Shown one piece after another: positions 35,849-43,712 of a stretch of DNA of 64,000 bases. Source of the DNA: Streptomyces griseoluteus (GTDB lineage: Bacteria; Actinomycetota; Actinomycetes; Streptomycetales; Streptomycetaceae). The notes beneath the pieces were generated by a model, which made no database searches, was not told the DNA's origin, and saw nothing but the letters and a program-made list of their open reading frames with translations. The stretch's first letter is position 1; the number at the start of each line of letters is the position of its first letter. The position numbers and the translations under genes were made by a program. The DNA is taken from NCBI GenBank assembly GCA_000717735.1, contig JOBE01000007.1, positions 1-64,000 on the forward strand. The letters are read 5' to 3'.

Positions 35849-37096
35849 TCAGTTGCCGACGCGGCGGCGGACGTCCTGGAAGGCGGTGTAGTTGGCGATC
35901 AGCTCGATCTGCCCGGGCGGGGCCATCGCGACGGCCTCGTCGAGCGTCTCGCAGACGCGGAAGTCCACGCCCGCGACCTCCAGGCGGACCGCGAGGTCCA
36001 GCTTCCGGTCGCCGATCACCATGATCGGGTGGCCGGCGAGCCGGCCGTAGTCCACGTCCCACAGCCAGGAGGTGTCCGTGCCGTCGGCGCCGCGCGCGTT
36101 GACGGAGAGGATCACCGGCGTCGGCGGCTGGTCGATGAGGGAAAACGTTTCGAGCCAGCCTGCCGGGTTCTTCGCGAGCAGCAGTCGCAGGTCGCGGCCC
36201 TGGAAGGAGACGACGTCGTAGCGTCCGGCGACGGCCTGCACCTGGTACATGCGCTCGAGCGCGACCTGCGGCGGCACCCCGAAGACGGCGGCGACGGCGG
36301 CCGAGGTGGCGGCGTTCGCCTTGTTGGCACGGCCGGGCAGCTGGAGACGGATCGGCCAGGCCGAACCGTGCGGGTCGAGCACGTGGTCGCCGCTGAGCGC
36401 CCAGCTCGGCGCGGGACGGCGGAAGCCGCACTCGCCGCAGAACCAGTCGTCGCCCGGACGCTGCATCACACCGCCGCAGGCGGGGCACGACCAGGCGTCG
36501 TCCTTCCACTCCTGGCCCGCGGCCACCCACACCACGTTGGGCGAGGAGGAGGCGGCCCAGACGATGAGCGGGTCGTCGGCGTTGGCGACGACGACGGCCT
36601 TGGTGCCGTTGAGCCCCTCGCGCCACTTCTCGGCGAGCATCCGGGTCTCGGCGGCGCGGTCGAGCTGGTCGCGGGAGAGGTTGAGCAGCGCGATCACCTT
36701 GGGCGTGGTGTCGCGGGCGACGCCGGCGAGGTACTTCTCGTCGACCTCGATGACGCCGTACTTGGAGTCCGAGCCGCCGGCGAGCGCCGAGGTGATGCCG
36801 GCGGGCATGTTGGCGCCGAGCGCGTTCGAGACGACGGGTCCCGCGGCGCGCAGGGCCTCCGCGATGAGCCGGGTCGTCGTCGTCTTGCCGTTGGTCGCCG
36901 ACACCAGGACGACGTCCAGGTGCTGTGCGAGCCGACCGAGGAGGTCCGGGTCGAGCCGCAGCGCCACCTTGCCGCCGATCACGGATCCACTGCCGCGCCC
37001 CGCCGCACGCGACACCGCGGCCGCGGCCTTGCCCGCCGTCACGGCCAGCTTGGCGCGCGGCGACAGCGGCTCTGGATTACCGGGGTGTCCTGACAT
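35849..37096 (-). CDS. murT: Lipid II isoglutaminyl synthase, Mur-ligase-like subunit MurT
   Basis: This 415-residue Mur ligase-like protein has the ATP loop SATNGKTTTTRLI (about residues 62-74), LNLSRDQLDR, a C4 zinc ribbon (CPACGG and CGECGF) unique to MurT, and the C-terminal DUF1727 region with DVDYG. It activates and amidates the second residue of the peptidoglycan stem with GatD. Divergent from def across 126 bp. Confidence 0.95.
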   Translation of the reverse strand: MSGHPGNPEPLSPRAKLAVTAGKAAAAVSRAAGRGSGSVIGGKVALRLDPDLLGRLAQHLDVVLVSATNGKTTTTRLIAEALRAAGPVVSNALGANMPAGITSALAGGSDSKYGVIEVDEKYLAGVARDTTPKVIALLNLSRDQLDRAAETRMLAEKWREGLNGTKAVVVANADDPLIVWAASSSPNVVWVAAGQEWKDDAWSCPACGGVMQRPGDDWFCGECGFRRPAPSWALSGDHVLDPHGSAWPIRLQLPGRANKANAATSAAVAAVFGVPPQVALERMYQVQAVAGRYDVVSFQGRDLRLLLAKNPAGWLETFSLIDQPPTPVILSVNARGADGTDTSWLWDVDYGRLAGHPIMVIGDRKLDLAVRLEVAGVDFRVCETLDEAVAMAPPGQIELIANYTAFQDVRRRVGN

Positions 37097-37222
37097 CGTT
37101 CTTGTTCCTCCTTGCGTCGGTCCGGGCTCAGCCTATCGAGATCCGGCCAGCAGCCCGAACAGCGGCACCGTCTGCCGGCCGCGGGAAACAGCCAGGTCAC
37201 GGCGGACCGTACCCTTACGGCC

Positions 37223-37783
37223 ATGCGAAACCGCCCCATCCCCGGCAGTTCCGGCCTCGTCCGAGCGATGACTCTGCTCGGCGACCCCGTGCTGCACAGC
37301 CCCTGTGAGCCCGTCACCGACTTCGGGCCCGAACTGGCCCGGCTCGTCGAGGACATGTTCGCCACGATGTACGCGGCGAACGGCGTCGGCCTCGCGGCCA
37401 ACCAGGTCGGCGTGGGCCTGCGCGTCTTCGTGTACGACTGCCCCGACGACGAGGAGATCCGTCACCTGGGCCATGTGGTGAACCCGCGCCTGGTGGAGGC
37501 GGACGGCGACGTGATCCGGGGCCCCGAGGGCTGTCTCTCCCTGCCGGGGCTTGAAGCGCCGACGCCCCGTTACGACCGCGCGGTGGTCGAGGGCGTACGG
37601 ATCGACGGGACTCCGATACGCGTGGAGGGCACGGGGTTCTTCGCCCGTTGCCTCCAGCACGAGGCCGATCACCTGGAGGGCGGGGTCTACGCGGACCGGG
37701 TCACGGGGTGGCGCAAGTCACGTCTGATCCGGGCCGTCCGCAAGGAGCCGTGGGGGAGCGGGGCCGGGGTGCTGGAGGCGTGA
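37223..37783 (+). CDS. def: Peptide deformylase
   Basis: The 186-residue metalloenzyme has the three PDF motifs GVGLAANQ (54-61), EGCLSLPG (Cys104 ligand) and HEADHLEG (His146, Glu147, His150). It removes the N-formyl group from nascent proteins. The ATG at 37223 has no Shine-Dalgarno; a TACCCT -10-like hexamer ends 7 bp upstream, so the mRNA may be leaderless. Streptomycetes have several def paralogues; this one is close to murT-gatD. A MITE-like copy 3 starts 17 bp after its stop. Confidence 0.95.
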   Translation: MRNRPIPGSSGLVRAMTLLGDPVLHSPCEPVTDFGPELARLVEDMFATMYAANGVGLAANQVGVGLRVFVYDCPDDEEIRHLGHVVNPRLVEADGDVIRGPEGCLSLPGLEAPTPRYDRAVVEGVRIDGTPIRVEGTGFFARCLQHEADHLEGGVYADRVTGWRKSRLIRAVRKEPWGSGAGVLEA

Positions 37784-37799
37784 CGGCGCACCGTCACTT

Positions 37800-38000
37800 C
37801 TAGGGCCTGTCCGGCGGATCATGGCCGGGTCCGCGGCGTCTGGCACGGCACCTCGCCGCGTTGCCGGAGCGTCCGCACAGCTCCGCTATGAGGACGCTCC
37901 GGCGCCTTGCGAGGCGTCCCCTGGGCCCTGCGGGCCTGGGGAGACCCCATGCACCAGACGTCGCGGCCTGTCCGGCCCTGATCCGCAGGACAGGCCCTAG
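37800..38000. mobile_element. MITE-like element, copy 3 (201 bp, diverged)
   Basis: It is bounded by CTAG at 37800-37803 and 37997-38000, with termini CTAGGGCCTGTCCGGCGGAT and CTAGGGCCTGTCCTGCGGAT. The 3' core (CGCCTTGCGA, CGTCCCCTGGGCCC, GCGGGCCTGGGGAGACCCC, ATGCACCAGAC) matches copies 1 and 2. The central hairpin has different sequence (GCCGGAGCGTCC and GGACGCTCCGGC, 12-bp arms) but the same place and form. The right CTAG supplies the TAG stop of the TetR gene. Confidence 0.75.
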
Positions 38001-38644
38001 AACCCGGGTCCGTCGGGGCGGTCGTCGGCCTCCGCGAGCCGGCCCCACAGCAGGTCGGCCAGGCTGCGGACGAGGTCCTCGCGGGAGCAGGGGCGCTCGC
38101 CGAGCCACCAGTCGCCGGCCGCGTGCATCATGCCGACGATGCCGTGGCCCCAGATCCGGGCCTGGGCCTCGGCGGCCGGGCCCAGGTCGACGCGCTCGGC
38201 GATGACCTGGCCGAGCTCCTCGCCCATGCGGCGGAGCAGCGGCGCGGAGTGGCGGCCGACGTCGAAGCCCTGCTCGGTCTGGTGCGGTTCCTCCGCCGGG
38301 TGCATGAGGAAGCGGTAGACCTGCGGCATCGCCTCGATCGAGGCGAGGTAGGTGTCGAGGGTGGCCTCGACGCGGCGGCGCCGGTCGGCGGGCGCGTCGA
38401 GCGCGGCCCGCAGGGAGGAGAGGAGGGCGTCCGTGTGCCGGATGGCGAGGGCGCGGTACAGGCCGCCCTTGTCGCCGAAGTGGCGGTAGAGGATCGGCTT
38501 GGTGATGCCGGCCTCGGCCGCGATCGCGTTCATGGACGCCTGGGGGCCGTCCCGGAGCACCACCCGGTCCGCCGCCTCCAGCAGTTCACGGCGCCGCTGT
38601 TCGGCGGGCGTCTGCCGGTCGGTGGTCCGGTGTGCGATGTCCAT
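37997..38644 (-). CDS. TetR-family transcriptional regulator
   Basis: The 215-residue regulator has a TetR HTH (residues about 15-60, with MNAIAAEAGITKPILYRHF) and a helical ligand domain. It is divergent from the acyl-CoA dehydrogenase gene, and the intergenic inverted repeat GGTAACA-N6-TGTTACC is a good operator candidate. A role in fatty-acid or acyl-CoA metabolism is suggested by context. The start ATG at 38644 is the first Met before the HTH. Its TAG stop is formed by the terminal CTAG of MITE-like copy 3. Confidence 0.92.
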   Translation of the reverse strand: MDIAHRTTDRQTPAEQRRRELLEAADRVVLRDGPQASMNAIAAEAGITKPILYRHFGDKGGLYRALAIRHTDALLSSLRAALDAPADRRRRVEATLDTYLASIEAMPQVYRFLMHPAEEPHQTEQGFDVGRHSAPLLRRMGEELGQVIAERVDLGPAAEAQARIWGHGIVGMMHAAGDWWLGERPCSREDLVRSLADLLWGRLAEADDRPDGPGF

Positions 38645-38740
38645 AGCGTGTCTCCCCGCCCGTGCGATTCCGTGAGGCTGTCGCAACGTAACACCCGGCC
38701 GGTGCCCGGTGCTGGTCGGCCCGAACCGCTCCGCCGCTGG

Positions 38741-38788
38741 TTGACAGCCCATACCAGCCGGTAACAGACTGGTGTTACCGCAAGTAAC
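38741..38788 (+). promoter_or_regulatory. Acyl-CoA dehydrogenase promoter with TetR-type operators
   Basis: TTGACA (38741-38746), an 18-bp spacer and CAGACT (38765-38770) fit an HrdB promoter. GGTAACA-N6-TGTTACC (38760-38779) overlaps the -10 box, and GTTAC-N5-GTAAC (38774-38788) overlaps the start point. The layout is that of a repressed promoter controlled by the divergent TetR protein. Confidence 0.6.
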
Positions 38789-38806
38789 TTACCGCTGGGA
38801 GGGCAC

Positions 38807-40021
38807 ATGGGCGAGTTCACGCTCGAACTCAACGATGACCAGAAGCAGGTCCGCGACTGGCTCCACGGTTTCGCCGCCGACGTGATGCGCCCCGCGGCCG
38901 CCGAATGGGACGAGCGTGAGGAGACGCCCTGGCCGATCATCCAGGAAGCGGCCAAGATCGGCATCTACTCCCTCGACTTCTACGCCCAGCAGTTCTTCGA
39001 CCCCACCGGTCTCGGCATCCCGGTGGCGATGGAGGAGCTCTTCTGGGGCGACGCCGGCATCGCCCTCTCCATCGTCGGCACGGGTCTCGCCGCCGTCGGC
39101 GTCCTCGCCAACGGTACCGAGGAGCAGATCGGCACCTGGGTCCCGCAGATGTACGGCGACGCGACGGACGTCAAGCTCGCCGCGTTCTGCTCCTCCGAGC
39201 CCGACGCCGGCTCGGACGTCGCCTCCATGCGCACCCGTGCCGTGTACGACGAGGCCAAGGACGAGTGGGTGCTCAACGGCACCAAGACCTGGGCGACCAA
39301 CGGCGGCATCGCCAACGTCCACGTCGTCGTCGCCGTCGTCGACGCCGAACTCGGCTCCAAGGGCCACGCCTCCTTCATCGTCCCGCCGAACACCCCGGGC
39401 CTCTCCCAGGGCCAGAAGTTCCAGAAGCACGGCATCCGCGCCTCCCACACCGCCGAGGTCGTCCTGGAGGACGTCCGGATCCCCGGCCACTGCCTCCTCG
39501 GCGGCAAGGAGAAGCTGGACGAGCGCCTCGCCCGGGCCCGGGAGAAGGCGAAGGAGGGCGGCGAGCGCGTCAAGAACGCCGCCATGGCCACCTTCGAGGC
39601 CTCCCGCCCGGCGGTCGGCGCCATGGCCGTCGGCACCGCCCGCGCCGCGTACGAGGTGGCCCTCGACTACGCCAAGACCCGCGTCCAGTTCGGCCGCCCG
39701 ATCATCGAGAACCAGGGCGTCGCCTTCCAGCTCGCCGACATGGCCACCCAGATCGACGCGGCCCGCCTCCTCGTCTGGCGCGCCTCCTGGATGGCCACGG
39801 CGGGCAAGCCGTTCACGGCGGCCGAGGGCTCCATGTCGAAGCTGTACGCCAGCGAGGTCGCCAAGCAGGTCACCGCCCAGGCCATCCAGATCCTCGGCGG
39901 CAACGGCTACACCCGCGAGTACCCGGTGGAACGCATGCACCGCGACGCCGCCATCTACACCATCTTCGAGGGCACCAGCGAGATCCAGCGCATGGTGATC
40001 AGCCGCGCACTGGCGAAGTAG
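38807..40021 (+). CDS. Acyl-CoA dehydrogenase
   Basis: The 404-residue flavoenzyme has FCSSEPDAGSDVASM, the K-TWATNGG region, the R-VQFGRPI and QILGGNGY motifs, and the catalytic glutamate in IYTIFEGTSEIQR near residue 390. It introduces the alpha-beta double bond of an acyl-CoA. The ATG at 38807 has GGGAGGG seven bases upstream. A divergent TetR regulator is likely its repressor. The acyl chain is not inferable. Confidence 0.95.
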   Translation: MGEFTLELNDDQKQVRDWLHGFAADVMRPAAAEWDEREETPWPIIQEAAKIGIYSLDFYAQQFFDPTGLGIPVAMEELFWGDAGIALSIVGTGLAAVGVLANGTEEQIGTWVPQMYGDATDVKLAAFCSSEPDAGSDVASMRTRAVYDEAKDEWVLNGTKTWATNGGIANVHVVVAVVDAELGSKGHASFIVPPNTPGLSQGQKFQKHGIRASHTAEVVLEDVRIPGHCLLGGKEKLDERLARAREKAKEGGERVKNAAMATFEASRPAVGAMAVGTARAAYEVALDYAKTRVQFGRPIIENQGVAFQLADMATQIDAARLLVWRASWMATAGKPFTAAEGSMSKLYASEVAKQVTAQAIQILGGNGYTREYPVERMHRDAAIYTIFEGTSEIQRMVISRALAK

Positions 40022-40030
40022 CGGCCCCCG

Positions 40031-40498
40031 TCACACGACGCAGAACTCGTTGCCCTCCGGGTCCTGGAGGACCACCGCGTAGTAGTCCATGCCGTTCGGC
40101 TCGTCCATCGTGTACAGGATCGTCGCGCCGATCGCCGTCAGCCGGGCCACCTCGCCGTCCACCCGCTCGCGGCGGAGGGCGAGGGGGGCCTCGCGGCCGC
40201 CGCCGACCTTGAGGTCGAGGTGGACCCGGTTCTTGACGGTCTTCGGCTCAGGGACGCGCTGGAACCAGACCCGGGGGCCGACGCCCTTCGGGTCGACGAT
40301 GGACTCCGGGAGCTCGCCGGCGTCCTCCTCCAGCTCCTCCTCGGGGACGCCGATCGCCTCCCAGTACGCCCGCCACGTGGGGTGTCCGCCGGGCGGCGGA
40401 TCGGGGACGTAGCGCAGGGCCTCCAGCCAGAAGGGCACCAGGCGCTGGGGGTCGGCGCAGTCGATCGTCAGTTGAAGGGTCAGCTCGGGTCGCTCCAT
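40031..40498 (-). CDS. VOC/glyoxalase-like protein (long paralogue)
   Basis: The 155-residue protein is a Glyoxalase_6-type VOC domain (LTIDCADPQRLVPFW, KNRVHLDLKVGG, LQDPEGNEFCVV), a paralogue of the 114-residue protein at 14728-15072 with about 40 extra residues. It is convergent with the acyl-CoA dehydrogenase gene, only 9 bp apart. The substrate is unknown. Confidence 0.88.
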   Translation of the reverse strand: MERPELTLQLTIDCADPQRLVPFWLEALRYVPDPPPGGHPTWRAYWEAIGVPEEELEEDAGELPESIVDPKGVGPRVWFQRVPEPKTVKNRVHLDLKVGGGREAPLALRRERVDGEVARLTAIGATILYTMDEPNGMDYYAVVLQDPEGNEFCVV

Positions 40499-40651
40499 GG
40501 GACGAGCCTCCCAGACGCCACGGACAAGGACGGGGCCCCGGCGACATCAGGCCAACCGGCCAGATTCAGACGGGTGCTCGGTGATTACTACCCGCGGGTT
40601 ACTTCCTGGGGGACAATCGCCCCGCAGGTGACGATCGAGGGGGAACCGTTC

Positions 40652-42031
40652 ATGGCCATCACCACCGGTACCGAAGCGCCCGAACTCGCGGGACTTCCAC
40701 TGCTCGGCTCCATGCTCGAGCTCAAGAACGACTCCCTGGGCACGTTCCTGAGGGCCCAGCGCGAGCACGGTGACGTCGTACGGATCACCGCGGGACCGCC
40801 CGGCATGCGCGCCGTCGTCTACGGCGTCTTCTCCGCCGAGGGCGCCCAGCAGGTCCTCGCCGGGGAATCCGCCAACTTCCGCAAGGACAACCGGTTCTAC
40901 CGGGAGCTGCGCGAGTCCTTCGGCAACGGACTCCTCACGAGCCAGGACGACGACTACCTCCGTCAGCGCCGGCTCGTCCAGCCCCTCTTCACCCGCCGCC
41001 GTGTCGACTCCTACGCCTCGGCCGTCGCCACCGAGGTCACCACCCTCATCGGCGAGTGGCAGGACGGCGGCGCCGCGTCCGTCGACGTCCTCCAGGAGAT
41101 GACCCGCTTCGCCATGCGTGCCGTCGCCCGCATCCTCTTCGGCACGGACGTCGACGCCGCCGTCGAGATCGTCGAGCGCAGCTTCCCCGAACTGGGCGCC
41201 TACGTGCTGCGCCGTGGTTTCTCCCCGGTCAACATCCCCCGCGACTGGCCCACCCCGGGCAACCGCAAGGCCGCCGCCGTCCATCAGGCGCTGTACGAGG
41301 TCTGCGACCGCATCATCGCCGAACGCCGCGGCTCCGGCGCGGCCCCCGGCGACGGGCAGGACCTGCTCACCCTCCTCGTCGAGGCCGAGAGCACCGAGGA
41401 CGACAGCTTCGACGCGACGGAACTGCGCGAGCAGGTCCTCGTGTTCCTGCTCGCCGGTCACGAGACGACCGCCAGCTCCCTCGGCTTCGCCCTGCACCTC
41501 CTCGCCCTCCACCCGGAGGCGCAGAAGCGCGCCCAGGAGGAGGTGGACCGGGTCCTCGCCGGCCGTACCCCCGGCGCCACCGACGTCGACGCGCTGCCGT
41601 ACGTCACCCAGGTCCTCAAGGAGGCCATGCGGCTCTTCCCCGCCGCCGCGGTCATCGGCCGCCGTGCCGTCGCCGCCACCGAGATCGGCGGCGTCACCAT
41701 CCCCGCGGGCGCGGACGTCATCGTCGCCCCCTGGGTCACCCACCGCCACCCGGACTACTGGGAGGACGCGGAGCGCTTCGACCCGGACCGCTTCACGCCC
41801 GAGGCGGAGGCCGCCCGCCCCCGGTACGCCTGGTTCCCCTTCGGCGGCGGGCCGCGCGCCTGTATAGGCCAGCACTTCTCGATGCTGGAGTCGGTGATCG
41901 CCCTGGCGATGATCCTCCAGCGGTACGGCTTCGAGGCCGTCGACACCGAGGTCCCCGTCGCCGCCGCGATCACCCTCCAGGCGACGGGCCCGGCCCGCTG
42001 CCGCCTCAAGCCCAGGACGGCGCCGGCGTAG
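40652..42031 (+). CDS. Cytochrome P450
   Basis: The 459-residue enzyme has the I-helix oxygen-binding AGHETT (about 268-273), ExxR in KEAMRLFP (Glu324), the PERF-like DPDRFTPEAEA, and the heme loop FPFGGGPRACIG with Cys404 as thiolate ligand. It hydroxylates an unknown substrate and needs an unlinked ferredoxin system, as none is encoded nearby. The ATG at 40652 is the first Met before the conserved AP-LAGLPLLGSMLEL region. Its general look (long-chain type, not CYP105) suggests an ancestral, possibly fatty-acid-like substrate. An isolated streptomycete P450. Confidence 0.93.
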   Translation: MAITTGTEAPELAGLPLLGSMLELKNDSLGTFLRAQREHGDVVRITAGPPGMRAVVYGVFSAEGAQQVLAGESANFRKDNRFYRELRESFGNGLLTSQDDDYLRQRRLVQPLFTRRRVDSYASAVATEVTTLIGEWQDGGAASVDVLQEMTRFAMRAVARILFGTDVDAAVEIVERSFPELGAYVLRRGFSPVNIPRDWPTPGNRKAAAVHQALYEVCDRIIAERRGSGAAPGDGQDLLTLLVEAESTEDDSFDATELREQVLVFLLAGHETTASSLGFALHLLALHPEAQKRAQEEVDRVLAGRTPGATDVDALPYVTQVLKEAMRLFPAAAVIGRRAVAATEIGGVTIPAGADVIVAPWVTHRHPDYWEDAERFDPDRFTPEAEAARPRYAWFPFGGGPRACIGQHFSMLESVIALAMILQRYGFEAVDTEVPVAAAITLQATGPARCRLKPRTAPA

Positions 42032-42075
42032 GGGGCGCCCCCGGGACACCGGTCCAGGCGCCCTGGGACAAGGCC

Positions 42076-42852
42076 CTAACGCCGGGTCGCGACCACGACC
42101 GTCGCCCACCACTCCTCCGAGGTGATCACCTCGGGGACCAGCAGGCCGCCCGAGACCTTCCTGACGGCCTCCGCGGCCCGTTCGGCCTGCCGTTCGCTCG
42201 TCTCCACGAGGAGGTGTCCGCCCGGCGCCAGCCACTCCGGCGCCTCGGCGGCGACCCGCCGCAGCACGTCGAGACCGTCCGGGCCCCCGTCGAGCGTGAC
42301 GTGCGGCTCGTGGTCCCGTGCCTCGGGCGGCAGCAGGCCGATCTCCTCGGTCGGTACGTAGGGCACGTTCGCGACCAGGATCTCGACCCGGCCCCGCAGC
42401 TCCGGCGGGAGCGGTGCGAACAGGTCGCCCTCGTACACCCGGCCGCCGCGCGGCTCGACGTTCCGCCGGGCGCAGCGCACCGCCGCCGGCTCGATGTCCG
42501 AGGCGTGCACCTCCGCGCCCCCGACCCGCTCGAGCAGCACCGCGCCGGCGGCGCCGGAGCCGCAGCACAGGTCGACGCAGACGGCGCCCGGCCGGGCGAG
42601 CTCCACCGCGTGCCCGACCAGGAACTCCGTACGCCGCCGGGGCACGAAGACCCCGCCGTCGACCTCGATCCGCAGCCCGTCGAACTCGGCCCAGCCCACG
42701 ATGTGCTCCAGCGGCAGGCCCGCGGCCCGCCGCTCGACCATGAGGTCGAGCTCGGCGGCCCCCCTCGCCGCGGCGAGCAGCATCTCCGCCTCCTCCTCGG
42801 CGAAGACGCACCCGGCGGCCCGCAGTCGCTCGATGACGCTCGCGTCAGACAA
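42076..42852 (-). CDS. PrmC/HemK-like methyltransferase
   Basis: The 258-residue SAM methyltransferase has VCVDLCCGSGAAG (motif I) and NVPYVP in place of the usual NPPY, preceded by the PRRRTEFLV motif typical of PrmC/HemK-like protein-glutamine methyltransferases. The NVPY form is common in a streptomycete subgroup. The best start is TTG at 42852, overlapping the GPx stop by 8 bp, which indicates coupled translation. It may modify release factors or another Gln, but the real prmC of the genome is probably elsewhere (near prfA), so the substrate is uncertain. Confidence 0.85.
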   Translation of the reverse strand: MSDASVIERLRAAGCVFAEEEAEMLLAAARGAAELDLMVERRAAGLPLEHIVGWAEFDGLRIEVDGGVFVPRRRTEFLVGHAVELARPGAVCVDLCCGSGAAGAVLLERVGGAEVHASDIEPAAVRCARRNVEPRGGRVYEGDLFAPLPPELRGRVEILVANVPYVPTEEIGLLPPEARDHEPHVTLDGGPDGLDVLRRVAAEAPEWLAPGGHLLVETSERQAERAAEAVRKVSGGLLVPEVITSEEWWATVVVATRR

Positions 42853-43327
42853 GCTGCGCTTCGATCTCCGCGACGATCTCGGGCGCGTCCGGCTCGGTGC
42901 GCGGACGGAAGCGGGTGACCCGGCCGTCGCGGCCGATGAGGAACTTCTCGAAGTTCCACTGGACGTCACCGGCCTCCCCGTCGGCGTCGGCGACCTTCAC
43001 CAGCTCCGCGTAGAGCGGGTGCCGGGCCTCGCCGTTGACGTCCGTCTTCTCCAGGAGCGGGAAGGACACCCCGTACGAGGTCGAACAGAAGGTCCGGATC
43101 TCCTCGGCGCTGCCCGGCTCCTGGCCCGCGAACTGGTTGCAGGGCACGCCGAGCACGGTGAAGCCGCGCTCCCCGTACTCCTTCTGCAGCCGCTCCAGAC
43201 CCGCGTACTGCGGGGTCAGACCGCACTTGGAGGCCACGTTCACGACCAGGACCGCGCGGTCCCGGTAGTCGGCGAGGGAGACCGGATCACCGGTCAGTGT
43301 CTTCAGCGGAATGTCGTACAGGCTCAT
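42845..43327 (-). CDS. Glutathione peroxidase-family thiol peroxidase
   Basis: The 160-residue enzyme has the peroxidatic Cys35 in NVASKCGLTPQY, Gln70 in CNQFAGQEPG and the WNF pair (Trp124, Asn125), the GPx tetrad in Cys form. In bacteria without glutathione such proteins reduce peroxides with thioredoxin. The ATG at 43327 has GAGGAG upstream. It is the first gene of a unit with the PrmC-like methyltransferase and is divergent from a zinc-finger protein. Confidence 0.93.
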   Translation of the reverse strand: MSLYDIPLKTLTGDPVSLADYRDRAVLVVNVASKCGLTPQYAGLERLQKEYGERGFTVLGVPCNQFAGQEPGSAEEIRTFCSTSYGVSFPLLEKTDVNGEARHPLYAELVKVADADGEAGDVQWNFEKFLIGRDGRVTRFRPRTEPDAPEIVAEIEAQLV

Positions 43328-43363
43328 GGACTGCTCCTCGTGGAAATGGGGTTTGATCACAGC

Positions 43364-43591
43364 ATGGGAGACGAACCACTGGCAATCGCGATCGATTCCG
43401 CACCGGAGGAAGGGCCGCGCCGGGTGTGCTGCCGGCTCTGCGGCCGCCCCCTGACCGGCGCGGACTCGCGACGCACGGGCCTCGGCCCGACCTGCGACGC
43501 CAAACTCCACCCCCCGGCCCCGGACATCCGCACCCGCCGCCACGAAGTGGACCAGGACACCCTGCCGGGCCTGGACGCGCCGGCGGAGTGA
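43364..43591 (+). CDS. Small C4 zinc-finger protein (DUF6011-like)
   Basis: The 75-residue protein has a CCRLCGRPL...GLGPTCDAKL pattern, a likely C4 zinc knuckle of the DUF6011 type. It starts only 36 bp from the divergent GPx gene, so the promoters overlap. Small proteins of this family are abundant in actinobacteria and their phages; the function is unknown, with nucleic-acid binding possible. Confidence 0.75.
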   Translation: MGDEPLAIAIDSAPEEGPRRVCCRLCGRPLTGADSRRTGLGPTCDAKLHPPAPDIRTRRHEVDQDTLPGLDAPAE

Positions 43592-43712
43592 GGGGACCGG
43601 CCGGAGCGGAGCGCACGACGCTACCAGCCGTCAAAACCGCTGGCCCACGGGTTTCCCGCCCGGCAGAGTGCTCCGCGATGAGATCGAAACCCGAGCGACC
43701 GGAGTCCTGAAC

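Noticed and set aside
40652..42031. P450 as part of a natural-product cluster
   Set aside because: No ferredoxin, PKS, NRPS, terpene or tailoring genes surround it; neighbours are housekeeping-type.
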